From a virus, in IMG/VR virus record IMGVR_UViG_3300036823_000129, positions 1 through 57,456 of that record: a DNA stretch of 57,456 nt. One strand, 5' to 3'. Below the pieces are notes generated by a model. The model made no database searches, was not told the origin of the DNA, and saw nothing but the letters and a program-made list of their open reading frames with translations. This document shows, in pieces, positions 6,899 to 14,430 of this stretch. The position numbers were made by a program, and so were the translations under genes. The first letter of the stretch is position 1; each line of letters starts with the position of its first letter.

Positions 6899-7386
6899 GC
6901 GCCACTGCCGAGCAGTTCCGGTTCCGTGGCGCACCGCCGCTCGCACGGCTTGCTGCGCACGTCATCTTCCTCCCGAATGGCTGCTGGGGATGGACGGCGA
7001 GTCTCAAGGCCAGCGGTTACGGAAGCTTCTGGCTCAACGGCAAATGCGTCCTCGCTCACTGTGCGAGCTATCAGCTTCTCGTCGGACCAATCCCAACGGG
7101 ATTCGAACTCGACCACCTCTGCCACACGAACGACCCTGTCTGCATGGGCGGCATCGAGTGCCCCCATCGCCGCTGCGTCAACCCGGCACATCTCGAGCCG
7201 GTCACGCATCTCGAGAACGTCCTCCGCGGAGAGAGCGTCATGGCCGCGCGCGCAGCTCAGACGCACTGCATCCACGGGCACGAACTCACTGAGGAGAACG
7301 TCTATCTGAAGAAGAACGGAAACCGTGAATGCCGGGCGTGCTGGCCTCGGCACCGGGCTGAGCGCCGGGCAATGGCGGCGGCATGA
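6895..7386 (+). CDS. HNH endonuclease
   Basis: A 163-residue free-standing HNH nuclease. The N-terminal GCWGWTAS-GYG segment is the DNA-contact module usual in phage HNH homing enzymes. The catalytic core reads FELDHLCHT, two Cys pairs, then CVNPAHLEPVTHLEN. A C-terminal C-x-H...C-x-x-C knuckle follows (CIHGHELTEENVY...CRAC). It lies in the same strand and overlaps both neighbours, so it is carried as an ordinary operon member. Such enzymes are typically mobile and may cleave variants lacking the insertion. Confidence 0.85.
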   Translation: MSATAEQFRFRGAPPLARLAAHVIFLPNGCWGWTASLKASGYGSFWLNGKCVLAHCASYQLLVGPIPTGFELDHLCHTNDPVCMGGIECPHRRCVNPAHLEPVTHLENVLRGESVMAARAAQTHCIHGHELTEENVYLKKNGNRECRACWPRHRAERRAMAAA

Positions 7387-8396
7387 CGGCGATCGTGGAC
7401 GAGAAGCGCCGTCTGCGCGGTGCGACGAGATGGTCGATGGCGGCACGCTGCTCAAGAATGGCTTCGTACGGCCTGTTGGGCGAGACGCCCGAGGAGCCGA
7501 CCGAGCGGACGAAACTCCTGTGGATCCGAGGCAAGCTCGACGAGGGCTGGTTCATCGACCACATCCTCGCTCCGCGTGTCGGCGGCGAGAACGTCACCCG
7601 GGAGAAGGCCGTGCCGTGGCCTGTCGACCAGCTCCCCGTCGGCGAGCTCCACGAGGACGCGTTCGTCTCGACGGAGGGGATGCCGTACGAGATCAAGTCC
7701 CACGCCGACGGCTCTCTGATGGACAGCGACTACCTGCAGCTGAAGGGCGCGCTCCACTACGACCAGGACGTCGTCGCCCCGGCCGGGAAGCCGAAGGTCG
7801 GGGCGCTCGTCGTCATCGACCGCGACCTCCAGTGGCAAGCGATCCCGGTGTACCTCACCGACGACGCGATTGAGGAGGTTGAGCAGCGCGCCGCCGACGT
7901 GATCCGTGCCGGCAAGACCGGTGAGCTCCCCGACCGTGTCTGTGAGAAGCCCGGTGACGCGCGCGGGCATCTGTGCCCGTTCGCGGAGAAGTGCTTCGCT
8001 GGATGGTCACCGCCCGATCCCGTTCACTTGGACGGGGACATCGGGCTGCTCGCGATCGAGCTGATGCACGCGCAGACCGCCGAGCGGGCGAAGCGGAAAG
8101 AGGCTGCGGCGATCGAGGAGGAGCGGAAGGCGATCGCGGAGCGGCTCGCCGAGTGGAACCTCGTGCCGGGACTGGAGTACCGCGGCGCCGGCGTGCGGTT
8201 GAAGCGGACGAAGGTCGACGACAGCGAGAAGGTCAGTCTGTCGCAGCTGAAGAAGGCCGGTGCGTTCACGCCGGAGCTCGAGGTTGCGTTGCGGCCGTTC
8301 ATCAACGCGTCGGGCGGCCACGACCGGTGGTCGGTCAAGCCGGACGCTGACGCTGGGCTGACCGCGGATGACTTCGGTGAAGAGGCGCCGTTCTGA
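7383..8396 (+). CDS. Cas4-like PD-(D/E)XK exonuclease
   Basis: A 337-residue RecB/Cas4-family nuclease. The nuclease core shows a conserved acidic residue followed by the EIKSH strand (PYEIKSHADGSLM) and the QLKGALHY helix (QxxxY motif). Four Cys residues suit an iron-sulfur cluster: one in ARCSRM near the N-terminus and three in VCEKPGDARGHLCPFAEKCF. The C-terminal half is a charged helix plus a unique tail. Phage Cas4-like nucleases process DNA ends in recombination; the RecF/SbcC-like ATPase upstream is a plausible partner. Confidence 0.8.
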   Translation: MTAIVDEKRRLRGATRWSMAARCSRMASYGLLGETPEEPTERTKLLWIRGKLDEGWFIDHILAPRVGGENVTREKAVPWPVDQLPVGELHEDAFVSTEGMPYEIKSHADGSLMDSDYLQLKGALHYDQDVVAPAGKPKVGALVVIDRDLQWQAIPVYLTDDAIEEVEQRAADVIRAGKTGELPDRVCEKPGDARGHLCPFAEKCFAGWSPPDPVHLDGDIGLLAIELMHAQTAERAKRKEAAAIEEERKAIAERLAEWNLVPGLEYRGAGVRLKRTKVDDSEKVSLSQLKKAGAFTPELEVALRPFINASGGHDRWSVKPDADAGLTADDFGEEAPF

Positions 8397-8668
8397 TGGC
8401 GGCCGTCGCTGTCCGGTTCCTCTACACCGAGCTCGCCGCGGAGATCGACCTTCCTGCCGCCGACACGGTGGAGGAGCAGATCACGCATTTGCAGGAGCGG
8501 CGGGCGTTCCAGCTCGAGACGCTGTCGGCGCGTGATCCTCAGGAGCTGCCGTCGGCGAGTCTGCTTCGGCTTCGTGCGACGCGGTGGGATGAGGTGTCGA
8601 AGTGCGAGGCGGCGTTGACGATGCTGGGCGCGCCGTTCGAGTCGCCTGTGGAAGAGGGACCGTCGTGA
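8396..8668 (+). CDS. Small protein of unknown function
   Basis: A 90-residue, largely helical acidic protein (EEQITHLQERRAFQLETL...RLRATRWDEVSKCEAALT). The ATG shares one base with the preceding stop and the end overlaps the next start. It reads like a small helical accessory subunit; no family recognised. Confidence 0.55.
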   Translation: MAAVAVRFLYTELAAEIDLPAADTVEEQITHLQERRAFQLETLSARDPQELPSASLLRLRATRWDEVSKCEAALTMLGAPFESPVEEGPS

Positions 8669-8787
8669 TCTGGGTGCTCGTCGGGTGCTTCGCCGCGGTG
8701 GTTGCGGTGGCGTATGTCGTGGCGGCCGTGAACAGTCGGATCTACCGGGCTCGCTCGCGCCGGTTCTTTGAAAGGGCCGGACGCTGA
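8665..8787 (+). CDS. 40-residue single-pass membrane protein
   Basis: GTG start overlapping the previous TGA. Residues 2-25 form one hydrophobic helix (VLVGCFAAVVAVAYVVAAV) followed by a strongly basic tail, predicting an N-out, C-in membrane microprotein. It ends one base into the next ATG. Function unknown. Confidence 0.5.
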   Translation: MIWVLVGCFAAVVAVAYVVAAVNSRIYRARSRRFFERAGR

Positions 8788-9620
8788 TGGGCAGTAGCTC
8801 GCTGTTTGCGCCCCGTTGTGCCGGCTGCAATGTGCGGCCACCGTGGGAACATCGCTGCCACGGTCAGGGCTGCCCTTGCGAGGACTGTGAGGGCCGTTCG
8901 TGCGAATGCCCTGAGTGTCTGTCGGATCGCACGGTCGCGGCGCTCTTCGTCATCCCGAACGGCGTCTATAGCGGCCTGCTGGACGTCGAGTGCTGGGACG
9001 AGGCTCGCGATGCTCGGCTCTACGCCGGGCCTCATCCCGTCGTCGCTCATCCGCCCTGCGCTCGCTGGTCGCGCCTGGCCGGCTTCGTCGAGTACGTCCA
9101 CGGCTACAAACGCGGCGATGACGGCGGGTGCTTCGCGGCCGCCCTGGCATCTGTTCGGGCCTTCGGCGGGGTGCTCGAGCATCCCGCCTACTCGAAGGCG
9201 TGGGATCACTTCAACCTGCCCGAGCCGCTCGATCGCTTCGGCTGGACGGGAGGCCTTTGTGGCGGCTTCTCGGCCTACGTCGAGCAGGGCCGCTACGGCG
9301 AGTTGCCCGTGAAGAAGGCGACGTGGCTCTACGCTTACGGAGTCGAGCTCCCGGAGCTTCGCTGGGGGTATCTCTCGGATCGGGCCAGCGACGCTGCGAA
9401 CCAGAACGCGCACGGCGACATGGACGGGTGGCGCGACTCGTGGCGGCCGGCGCTCAAGCGCGGCTGGCGGATCAACGAGCACCGCGACGGCGAGGTCGCT
9501 GCGGTCTCGGCGGTCGACGGCCGGATGCGAGGGGCGAAGGCGAGCACGACGCCGGTCGAGTTTCGTGATGTGCTGCTCGCGATCGCCCGCACCGCGAAGG
9601 TCGTCGAGGTCGCAGCATGA
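8787..9620 (+). CDS. Methyltransferase-like PPC-motif protein
   Basis: A 277-residue phage protein with a Cys-rich N-terminus (three or more C-x-x-C pairs in residues 11-45, probably zinc binding) and a Rossmann-like domain. The domain holds VVAHPPCARWSRLAG, which resembles the PPC motif IV of C5-cytosine methyltransferases, and a conserved VKKATWLYAYG strand. It lacks an obvious FxGxG motif I for SAM. Relatives in phages are often labelled DNA methylase-like. A role in DNA base modification is plausible but unproven. Confidence 0.5.
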   Translation: MGSSSLFAPRCAGCNVRPPWEHRCHGQGCPCEDCEGRSCECPECLSDRTVAALFVIPNGVYSGLLDVECWDEARDARLYAGPHPVVAHPPCARWSRLAGFVEYVHGYKRGDDGGCFAAALASVRAFGGVLEHPAYSKAWDHFNLPEPLDRFGWTGGLCGGFSAYVEQGRYGELPVKKATWLYAYGVELPELRWGYLSDRASDAANQNAHGDMDGWRDSWRPALKRGWRINEHRDGEVAAVSAVDGRMRGAKASTTPVEFRDVLLAIARTAKVVEVAA

Positions 9621-9663
9621 ACCGGCCGCAAACCAAGCTTCGTAGCCCGAAAGGAAACCAGGC

Positions 9664-10719
9664 GTGAGCACCGTCGAAACGACCGACTTGACGCGGAACG
9701 CGTTCGTGGAGATGCTCGCCGAACTCGGAGGGCCCGACGCGCTCCGCTACCAGTTCATGGCATCCGGCGAATACCGAGCCCACCCGATCGGCCAACTCGC
9801 GGGCCGCTACCTCGACGCCCTCACGTTCGAAGAGTACAGCCAGAGCACCATCACGAACCGCACCCAGACGCTCTCGTGGCTCACGTTCGACCATCCGACG
9901 CTTGAGCCAGCAGACATCACGTACGAGTTGCTCGTCGAGTTCCTGATGACCCATTGGAAAGACGCCGCGCCGAACACGAAGGCTCAGCACGTATCGAGCC
10001 TCAAGAACTTCTTCGAGTGGGCCTACGAGCACGACCACATCCCCTCGAACCCCGCCAAGAAGCTCAAGCCGCCACGGAAGCCAGAGACCGAGCGCCGCTC
10101 ACACTCGCACGACATCATCAAACGGCTCGTGCTCGCGCAGCCGCAGCGCCGCGACCGCGTCGCGATCCTGACGATGTACTGGTGCGCGCTCCGACGCAAC
10201 GAGCTCCGCCAGGTGCAGTTCCGCCACATCGACCTTGGCCGGCGCGTCCTCACGGTGTTCGGGAAAGGCGGCCGGGTGAACGAGCAGAACATCCCGGAGC
10301 CGTTGGCGCTCGAGCTCGAGCGGCTCATCCTCGACCGTCAGGCCGACCCGGACGAGTTCCTCCTCTACCCGCAGAAGGTCGGCCGTCGCGGCGGCTGGCC
10401 CACCTACGCCCAGGACATCATCTGGGAGAACCGTTTCGCGCCGTTGACGCAGCCAGGGATAGACAAATGGTGGCAGCGCTGCCGGGCCCGCGCCGGGCTC
10501 GGAGAGGGCGACTCGAAGGTACTGATGCACGAGCTCCGCCACACCGCCGGCACGCACGCCCAGGAGGCCGGACACGACCTCCTCGCGACCCAGGAGCTTC
10601 TCCGCCACCGCTCGGCGGCGACGACCGAACGAACGTACATCCACATCGACCGCCGGCAGGCCGTCGCACGAGTGCAACGGCAGATGACCGACCCGATGGC
10701 CGACACGGAGAACGAATAA
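9664..10719 (+). CDS. Tyrosine recombinase (integrase, XerD-like)
   Basis: A 351-residue site-specific recombinase with both domains. Residues about 45-135 are the core-binding SAM-like domain. The catalytic domain carries Arg178 (ALRRNEL), Lys201 (GKGGR), His289 and Arg292 (HELRHT), His315 (LRHRS) and nucleophile Tyr325 (TYIHI). The GTG is preceded by GAAAGGAAA and a 43-base gap, unlike the overlapping genes around it, so it may have been inserted as a unit. Integration, excision or dimer resolution are all possible. A second, shorter tyrosine recombinase lies at 55757-56320. Confidence 0.9.
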   Translation: MSTVETTDLTRNAFVEMLAELGGPDALRYQFMASGEYRAHPIGQLAGRYLDALTFEEYSQSTITNRTQTLSWLTFDHPTLEPADITYELLVEFLMTHWKDAAPNTKAQHVSSLKNFFEWAYEHDHIPSNPAKKLKPPRKPETERRSHSHDIIKRLVLAQPQRRDRVAILTMYWCALRRNELRQVQFRHIDLGRRVLTVFGKGGRVNEQNIPEPLALELERLILDRQADPDEFLLYPQKVGRRGGWPTYAQDIIWENRFAPLTQPGIDKWWQRCRARAGLGEGDSKVLMHELRHTAGTHAQEAGHDLLATQELLRHRSAATTERTYIHIDRRQAVARVQRQMTDPMADTENE

Positions 10720-10776
10720 ACCGTGTTTGGCTCCCCGACAGGGTTTGTCCCCCAGCATGGACGCACATTGGCGATA

Positions 10777-10796
10777 GCACGTACTTCGGAACGTGC
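10777..10796 (+). terminator. UUCG-loop hairpin after integrase gene
   Basis: GCACGT and ACGTGC form a 6-base stem, extended by one C-G pair closing a TTCG tetraloop. It lies in the 194-base gap after the integrase stop. No T-run follows, so it is a weak terminator or an mRNA 3' stabiliser. The rest of 10720-10913 shows no gene. Confidence 0.4.
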
Positions 10797-10913
10797 CCGT
10801 GAGCAGGATTTTTCCGCTCATGGTTCGCTGAGATCGCGTCTCGGCTGGGATTGTGACACAGCCGAGGCCGATTCTTGACCCCTCAGTCCCGGACACCATT
10901 CGAGGACACGAGC

Positions 10914-11315
10914 GTGCCCGTCGTGCGCTCGCAGGAGCAGATCCGGAAGCTTCTCCGCGATGCTGGCGCCGAGGGCGTCCAGTTCACCGAGGAGTGGGGG
11001 ATGCTCCCGGTCTTCCACGTTCGGTTCGTCTGGCCGCTCGGCGAGAACAAGCAGGCCGTCCGGTTGCAATGCTCACCGCTGCCTGAGGATCACGGCGGGA
11101 AGTGGAAGTCCGTTGAGCAGCGCGAAAGGCAGGCGTGGCGTGGGCTCGCGCACTACCTCGAAGGGACGATCAAGGCCGCCACGTTCGGGCTCGTGAAGTT
11201 CGAGGACATCTTCCTCAGCTTCATGGAGCTCGAGCCGATGGGCCGCACCCTCGGCGAGGTCGTCATCCCGCAGATCGCTTCCGGCCAACTGGCCCTGAAC
11301 GCGGGTGCTCCGTGA
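10914..11315 (+). CDS. Conserved phage protein of unknown function
   Basis: A 133-residue alpha/beta protein. GTG at 10914 is chosen because GAGGA lies 7 bases upstream; an in-frame TTG at 10875 would lengthen it by 13 residues. Features include VRSQEQIRKLLRDAGA, a beta pair ending FVWPLG and a long central helix region (ERQAWRGLAHYLEGTIKAA). It follows a gap and starts a new transcription-translation block. Its architecture is common in actinobacteriophages, but I know no function. Confidence 0.6.
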   Translation: MPVVRSQEQIRKLLRDAGAEGVQFTEEWGMLPVFHVRFVWPLGENKQAVRLQCSPLPEDHGGKWKSVEQRERQAWRGLAHYLEGTIKAATFGLVKFEDIFLSFMELEPMGRTLGEVVIPQIASGQLALNAGAP

Positions 11316-11428
11316 GATAGCCCCGGCCGTATCCCCCGAAGCACCGCTGGGCGCCAGCCGAGCGATGCCGAGCCGCACCACGGGCTCGAGGCCCTGTCAT
11401 CAACGGAAGGAACGGAGCTCTGACCCGG

Positions 11429-11926
11429 ATGTTGACCGCGATCGTCATCCTCACTGTCCTCTCGCTCGCGTCGATCGCGAGCTCTTCGGCGCATCCGCGC
11501 CGCGGCCACCACCGCGGCCCGCACCACTCACCGAGGTTCCTGATCGTGCAGCGGCTCCAGGCCGGCCTCGCCGGCACACCGCTCGAGCCGTACTCCTACG
11601 CGATCGAGAAAGCCGGCCACCAATGGAACGTGTCGCCGTTCCTGATCGCAGCTATCAGCGGCGACGAATCAACGTTCGGCGAGTACGCCTGTCAGGGCAA
11701 CGCATGGGGAATTGCATCGTGCGGAATCACGTTCCCGGACTTCGCCACCGGAGCGATGTACGAGGCCCACTTGCTCCGCACCGGGTACCTGAGCCACGGC
11801 GCCCGGTCCGTCTGGGACATCGCCCGGAGCTACTGCCCGAACTGCTCGGAGTGGCCCGGGAACGTCGCCGGGTTCCTGCAGCGGTTCGACGCGTCCCTGT
11901 ACCAGCTCACCTACCCAACCACCTGA
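11429..11926 (+). CDS. Secreted lysozyme-like glycan hydrolase
   Basis: A 165-residue protein with a signal peptide (hydrophobic residues 2-20, then a His/Arg-rich linker). The mature domain resembles lytic transglycosylases and N-acetylglucosaminidases: a catalytic Glu in ISGDESTFG, a paired Cys region (CQGNAWGI..CG), and the FATGAMYEAHLLR helix. It would act on peptidoglycan outside the membrane. Its place in the early operon, far from the endolysin at 28 kb, suggests a role other than final lysis. The 113-base gap before it (11316-11428) has no visible gene. Confidence 0.65.
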   Translation: MLTAIVILTVLSLASIASSSAHPRRGHHRGPHHSPRFLIVQRLQAGLAGTPLEPYSYAIEKAGHQWNVSPFLIAAISGDESTFGEYACQGNAWGIASCGITFPDFATGAMYEAHLLRTGYLSHGARSVWDIARSYCPNCSEWPGNVAGFLQRFDASLYQLTYPTT

Positions 11927-11936
11927 GAGGAGATCC

Positions 11937-12470
11937 GTGAAGATCGACCTGAAGCGCTTCAAGATCGAGAAGGCAGCCCGCAAGGACGGACACCTTCCCA
12001 CGCTGAACGGCGTTTATTTCGATCCCGAGGACGCGGTGCTCGTCGCCGGCGATGGCTACGGGCTCGCCGTCGTTCCGATCCGCGAGGTCGGACTCGACGA
12101 CGACGCCGGCATGATCCCCGCCGAAGCGATCCAGCTCGCCCGCGCCAGCCAGGGAAAGAGCCCCGATGCGGAGCTGTCCGCGAACGGGAACGTGACGGTC
12201 GGCCTCCGCGGGAAGCCGGTCGAGTTCGCCCGGGAGTCCTCCGAAGGGTTCCCCGACTGGAGCGAGCAGATGAAGACGAGCGGGCGCCCGGTCGCGACAT
12301 TCATCCTGAGCCCGAAGACGCTGCAGAACGTCGCTGACGCGCTCGGGTCAGGACTCGTGAAGCTCGAGCTGCACTCCGGGGGGAAGGCAAAGGTGTCGCC
12401 GGTCTATTGGGACGACGAGTACCCGATGCCGCGCGGCGTGATCATGACGCAGACGGTCGAAGCCGCATGA
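11937..12470 (+). CDS. Sliding-clamp-like (DnaN-like) protein
   Basis: A 177-residue protein with a GTG start and GAGAGGAG ribosome site. It reads like one or two beta-clamp type repeats: VYFDPEDAVLVAGDGYGLAVVPI, then ELSANGNVTVGLRGKPVEF, and FILSPKTLQNVADAL followed by VKLELHSGG. This pattern recalls DNA polymerase III beta domains, but the protein is shorter than a three-domain clamp. If correct it would recruit host polymerase or mismatch enzymes to phage DNA. The assignment is tentative. Confidence 0.45.
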   Translation: MKIDLKRFKIEKAARKDGHLPTLNGVYFDPEDAVLVAGDGYGLAVVPIREVGLDDDAGMIPAEAIQLARASQGKSPDAELSANGNVTVGLRGKPVEFARESSEGFPDWSEQMKTSGRPVATFILSPKTLQNVADALGSGLVKLELHSGGKAKVSPVYWDDEYPMPRGVIMTQTVEAA

Positions 12471-13009
12471 GCGAGGTGGCCGCGATCGTCGAAGAGTGGC
12501 GAGCCGTCGTCGGCTTCGAAGGTCTCTACGAGGTCAGTTCGCTCGGGCTCGTCCGTCGCGTCGGGAACGCCGCCAAGTCCGGGAACGGACGTGGAGGTGG
12601 CGCGCGCCTCGGGCGGGTACTCGCGTTGACCCCACACAACGGCGGCTACGTCCACGTCCAGCTCTGGAAGGACGGCACTCCGACGACACGTCTTGTCCAT
12701 CTGGTCGTTGCGGCGGCCTTCCTCGGTCCGTGCCCTGACGGCCTAGAGGTTAACCACGAGGACGGTGACAAAAGCAACTGCGCCGTCACGAACCTCGAAT
12801 ACCTCACGCGTCCCGAGAACCTTCGCCATGCCTACCGGACGGGCCTGCGGAAGGTCAGCATCGAGCAAGCAGTCCGGGCGCGCCGAAAGCCTCGCGTTCT
12901 TATCGCATGCGCCTGCGGCTGCGGCACTCAGATCGAAACGCTCGACCGCAAGGGACGCGATCGGAAGTTCGTCAGCGGCCACAACACCAGAAAGGAGGTG
13001 CTCGTTTGA
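12467..13009 (+). CDS. NUMOD4-HNH homing-type endonuclease
   Basis: A 180-residue nuclease. Residues 8-35 match the NUMOD4 DNA-binding motif (EEWRAVVGFEGLYEVSSLG). The HNH core is HLVVAAAFLG...LEVNHEDGDKSNCAVTNLEYL. A C-terminal zinc knuckle follows (ACACGCGTQI...GHNTRK). ATGA overlap with the preceding gene fixes the start. The mobile HNH is inserted between the clamp-like protein and a conserved phage gene without breaking either. Confidence 0.85.
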   Translation: MSEVAAIVEEWRAVVGFEGLYEVSSLGLVRRVGNAAKSGNGRGGGARLGRVLALTPHNGGYVHVQLWKDGTPTTRLVHLVVAAAFLGPCPDGLEVNHEDGDKSNCAVTNLEYLTRPENLRHAYRTGLRKVSIEQAVRARRKPRVLIACACGCGTQIETLDRKGRDRKFVSGHNTRKEVLV

Positions 13010-13407
13010 GCGAGCACGCCGAATATGAAGGCTGGGCGATATTGGAATTGCTTGGGCATCGCAGGCTCGCCGGGTATGTGACCGTGGTCGAGCTCGCCGG
13101 GCAGCCGATGTTCCGCCTCGACGTGCCCGGTCAGGTCTATGCGGGCGAGGAGACGGGGCAGGCGACTCAGTTCGTCGGGCCTGGGTCGCTCTACGCGTTG
13201 ACGCCGACGACGGAGGAGATGGCGCGGGCGGTCGCGGCGAGGAATCGCCCGGCGCCGGTCCACGCGTGGGAGCTGCCGAGGCCCGCGCTGCCGCCGGCGC
13301 CCGAGCCCGCTGGGATCGATGCTCCTGGTGATCTCGGCGGTCTTGACGACACGGTCTACGCCGAGCCCGACCACGCCGAGCTCGACCCGGAAGCGATCCC
13401 GTTCTGA
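13006..13407 (+). CDS. Conserved actinophage protein (EGWA family)
   Basis: A 133-residue protein starting with TTG at 13006, decided by the strong AAAGGAGGTG site 6 bases upstream and the TTGA overlap. It matches a family I recognise from many phages by its pattern: YEGWAILELLGHRRLAGYV, then FRLDVP, ATQFVGPGSLYALTPTTEEMA. A Pro/Ala linker and acidic tail follow. Function is unknown; abundance near replication genes hints at DNA metabolism. Confidence 0.7.
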   Translation: MSEHAEYEGWAILELLGHRRLAGYVTVVELAGQPMFRLDVPGQVYAGEETGQATQFVGPGSLYALTPTTEEMARAVAARNRPAPVHAWELPRPALPPAPEPAGIDAPGDLGGLDDTVYAEPDHAELDPEAIPF

Positions 13408-13757
13408 TGCGTCGCGGCCCGCTGCTCCCCGCGAACTTCACCCATGACGACCTGATCGCGGCCGGGCTCACCGAAGGCGACTGCGACGAGGTGCTCGCGT
13501 TCCGTGAGTTCCTCCACGTCGCCGGGCCCGTGCCCTCGAAAGACGAACGCGACGCCGGCGCGACCGTCGCTGTGCCGGAGCCGTGGTACTCCTACGCGCT
13601 CGGCACGCTCACCGGCAGACAGGCGCTCGAGGCGGCCGCGCACGCCGAAGACGACGGGCCCGCCTGTGTGTCGTGCGGCTGCACCGAGAACCGCGCCTGC
13701 GAGGGCGGCTGCAGCTGGGTCTCGCTGAACCCCCCGATCTGCTCGGCGTGCCTATGA
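13407..13757 (+). CDS. Small protein with C-terminal zinc domain
   Basis: A 116-residue protein. The C-terminal 30 residues form a Cys-rich module CVSCGCTENRACEGGCSW...CSAC that is a recurrent zinc-binding tail on diverse phage and bacterial proteins. The N-terminal part contains a helical segment but no known motif. It shares one base with the previous stop and overlaps the next gene by ATGA. Confidence 0.6.
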   Translation: MRRGPLLPANFTHDDLIAAGLTEGDCDEVLAFREFLHVAGPVPSKDERDAGATVAVPEPWYSYALGTLTGRQALEAAAHAEDDGPACVSCGCTENRACEGGCSWVSLNPPICSACL

Positions 13758-14239
13758 ACACACCGATGAAAGCCCTCTCGCTCACGCAGCCATGGGCGAG
13801 CCTGGTGGCGGCCGGGGCGAAGCGGTTCGAGACACGCTCGTGGTCGACCGGCTACACGGGTCCGCTCGCGATCCACGCCGCGAAGGGGCTCTCCTCGATC
13901 GGCGGGAAACGCGGCCTCCTCGAGGTGTGCGACCTGCCGTTCTTCCGGCAGACGCTCGCGCTCACCGGCACCGTCGCGGCGGATCTGCCGCTCGGGCAGA
14001 TCGTCGCCGTGTGCACGCTCGCGCAGAGCGCGAAGACCGAAGACGTACGCGCCTACCTCGAAGGCGTCGACGAACCGGCCGAGATCGCGTTCGGCGACTA
14101 CAGCCCGGGCCGTTACGCGTTCGAGCTCGTCGACGTGCAGGCAGTCGCACCGATCGCCGCCGTGGGGGCGCTCGGGCTCTGGGACGTTCCGCGGGAGGTC
14201 GAGGCGCTCATCGGCCGGATGGTCGGGGCGGCGGCCTGA
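13754..14239 (+). CDS. ASCH-domain protein
   Basis: A 161-residue protein with the ASCH/PUA-like signature: KALSLTQPWASLVAAGAKRFETRSW at the N-terminus, then GPLAIHAAK, then GQIVAVCTLA and a C-terminal GRYAFEL strand. ASCH domains bind modified RNA or nucleotides, and some hydrolyse N4-acetylcytidine. Next to methyltransferase genes it could read modified bases. Start fixed by ATGA overlap. Confidence 0.8.
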   Translation: MNTPMKALSLTQPWASLVAAGAKRFETRSWSTGYTGPLAIHAAKGLSSIGGKRGLLEVCDLPFFRQTLALTGTVAADLPLGQIVAVCTLAQSAKTEDVRAYLEGVDEPAEIAFGDYSPGRYAFELVDVQAVAPIAAVGALGLWDVPREVEALIGRMVGAAA

Positions 14240-14430
14240 TGCCGTACGTCCCGAGATCGAAACAGCAGGTGATGAAGGGCCGAGACAACCGCCACCACGG
14301 CCAGGTGTTCGGTGAGGTCACGTTGAGGTGTGGCCACCAGGCGCATGGCGAGCCGCGGCTCTCGAATCCGGACAAGTGGTTCTGCGGGGAGTGCCGGTCG
14401 TACGAGCTCGCACGGAAGAGGGCCGCGTGA
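14239..14430 (+). CDS. 63-residue zinc-ribbon-like protein
   Basis: A short basic protein with two knuckles (LRCGHQAHGE and WFCGECRSY) that could bind one zinc ion. It shares one base with the previous stop and overlaps the methyltransferase start. Function unknown; it may help neighbouring base-modifying enzymes, which is only a guess from position. Confidence 0.5.
   Translation: MPYVPRSKQQVMKGRDNRHHGQVFGEVTLRCGHQAHGEPRLSNPDKWFCGECRSYELARKRAA

Noticed and set aside
7383-8396. CRISPR-associated Cas4 as sign of a CRISPR locus
   Set aside because: No cas1, cas2 or repeat-spacer array is visible; phage Cas4-like nucleases are common on their own.
10851-10880. Promoter-like TTGTGA upstream of the 10914 gene
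   Set aside because: No acceptable -10 box lies at 16-18 bases spacing.
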